A stretch of DNA of 64,000 nucleotides from positions 1 through 64,000 of the forward strand of contig CAZITX010000014.1 of assembly GCA_964542305.1 (NCBI GenBank), read 5' to 3'. Below, in pieces: positions 63,401-64,000 of the stretch. This stretch comes from DMER64 sp964542305. Its GTDB lineage: Bacteria > Bacteroidota > Bacteroidia > Bacteroidales > UBA932. Each line of letters opens with the position of its first letter. The first letter of the stretch is position 1. The position numbers and the translations under genes were made by a program. Below the pieces are notes generated by a model, which worked only from the letters and a program-made list of their open reading frames with translations, did no database searches and was not told where the DNA came from.

Positions 63401-64000
63401 AAACCAGTACTTAAAGATCCTTTTGTTGTCCGTTATTGTAATAGGTACGGCTTCCACAACGGTAACCCGTTACGGTTACCGTATAGAAGAAGTGTTGCCT
63501 CACAATATCAGTGCCTATACACAGGGATTCTTTTTCCACAACGGGTTTTTCTATGAAAGCACCGGGCAGTACGGGTTTTCCATGATAGCACAGGTAGATA
63601 TCGAAAGCGGGCGGGTATTAAAATCCCATGCCCTGGACAGGAATTATTTCGGAGAAGGAGCCTGTATGCTCAATGGCCTCATATACCAATTAACCTGGAC
63701 AGAAAAGACGTGTTTTATATACGATGCAGAAACGTTTAATCTGCTTGGTACGCGCCGGTACAACCGCCAGGGGTGGGGACTGACCACAGACGGCAAGGAC
63801 CTTATAATGAGCGACGGAAGTGCTACACTTTATTACCTGGACCCGAACACCATGATGGACAAGCATTCGGTAAAAGTAACCCTGGAAGGCAGAGAAGTTG
63901 AAAATCTGAATGAATTGGAGTACATTGAAGGAGAAATTTGGGCAAACATTTACCTGAGCGATGAGATCGTGCGGATAGACCCCTCTTCCGGCAAAGTGAC
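63393..64000 (+). CDS. Glutamine cyclotransferase (partial, cut by window end)
   Basis: The first 202 residues of a protein starting MFKNQYLKILLLSVIVIG, a signal peptide or anchor. AYTQGFFFHNGFFYESTGQYG, EGACMLNGLIYQLTWTEKT, GWGLTTDGKDLIMSDGS and LNELEYIEGEIWANIYLSD match glutaminyl-peptide cyclotransferase (PF05096), a five-bladed propeller that makes N-terminal pyroglutamate. The frame is open to the last base. The ATG overlaps the pyrG stop by eight bases. Confidence 0.9.
   Translation, partial: MFKNQYLKILLLSVIVIGTASTTVTRYGYRIEEVLPHNISAYTQGFFFHNGFFYESTGQYGFSMIAQVDIESGRVLKSHALDRNYFGEGACMLNGLIYQLTWTEKTCFIYDAETFNLLGTRRYNRQGWGLTTDGKDLIMSDGSATLYYLDPNTMMDKHSVKVTLEGREVENLNELEYIEGEIWANIYLSDEIVRIDPSSGKV

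Overview
The window looks like chromosomal DNA from an uncultured or poorly known member of the order Bacteroidales. The evidence is a complete starch-utilisation (Sus) locus, type III glutamine synthetase, several Bacteroidetes-restricted families (DUF4954, DUF4296, DUF4252, DUF3276, DUF5606, DUF3244), and -7 promoter elements of the TAnnTTTG type, one of them with a TTG 19 bp upstream. A 10-base run of N inside susG shows this is a scaffolded draft assembly.

Layout. (a) 1-5 kb: an IS4-type insertion sequence with 16-bp ends and a nonsense-broken transposase, a DUF4954 beta-helix protein, and two exported proteins. (b) 5-30 kb: asparaginase, malQ, a LytS/LytTR two-component system with a small membrane protein, then a co-directional run of sugar MFS transporter, susC, susD, susE, a very long susF-like gene, susG, a catalytically degenerate GH13 lipoprotein, a second GH13 lipoprotein, susA, a DUF4296 lipoprotein, a radical SAM gene, dtd and deoC. 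A 9-bp direct repeat with 21-bp period in front of the transporter fits a LytTR operator. The inferred flow is surface binding and cutting of starch (SusCDEFG and GH13 lipoproteins), import, periplasmic cutting (SusA), inner-membrane uptake (MFS) and cytoplasmic disproportionation (MalQ). No susR or GH97 susB is present. (c) 30-36.5 kb: tRNA-Leu, a membrane TPR regulator, an orphan pseudo-radical-SAM/SPASM protein between two small exported proteins, and an ECF sigma/anti-sigma operon framed by two DUF4252 genes, preceded by a TGTAAC-N16-CGTC promoter. (d) 36.5-50.5 kb: purD, a membrane protein, a three-haem cytochrome c peroxidase with CcsA and ResB-like maturation proteins, an FkbM methyltransferase ending in a 131-bp nested palindrome, tRNA-Cys, an exonuclease/free-methionine-sulfoxide-reductase fusion, an unrecognised lipoprotein, purM, glnN, an aminotransferase and a DUF486 protein. 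(e) 50.6-64 kb: housekeeping genes (DUF3276, nusB, yajC, ybbR-like, coaE, DUF5606, rimO, fabG), an unusual receiver/PPDK_N protein, two different tandem repeat arrays, rnpB, pyrG and a truncated glutamine cyclotransferase.

The least explained structures are the 131-bp nested palindrome at 42868-42998 with a solitary half copy at 1650-1668 (REP/REPIN-like, providing the stop codon of two unrelated genes), the 53-bp hairpin repeats at 60855-61140, the 23-unit hexamer array at 61212-61349, the orphan pseudo-radical-SAM locus at 32.2-34.4 kb, and the receiver/PPDK_N protein at 57.8-60.8 kb.
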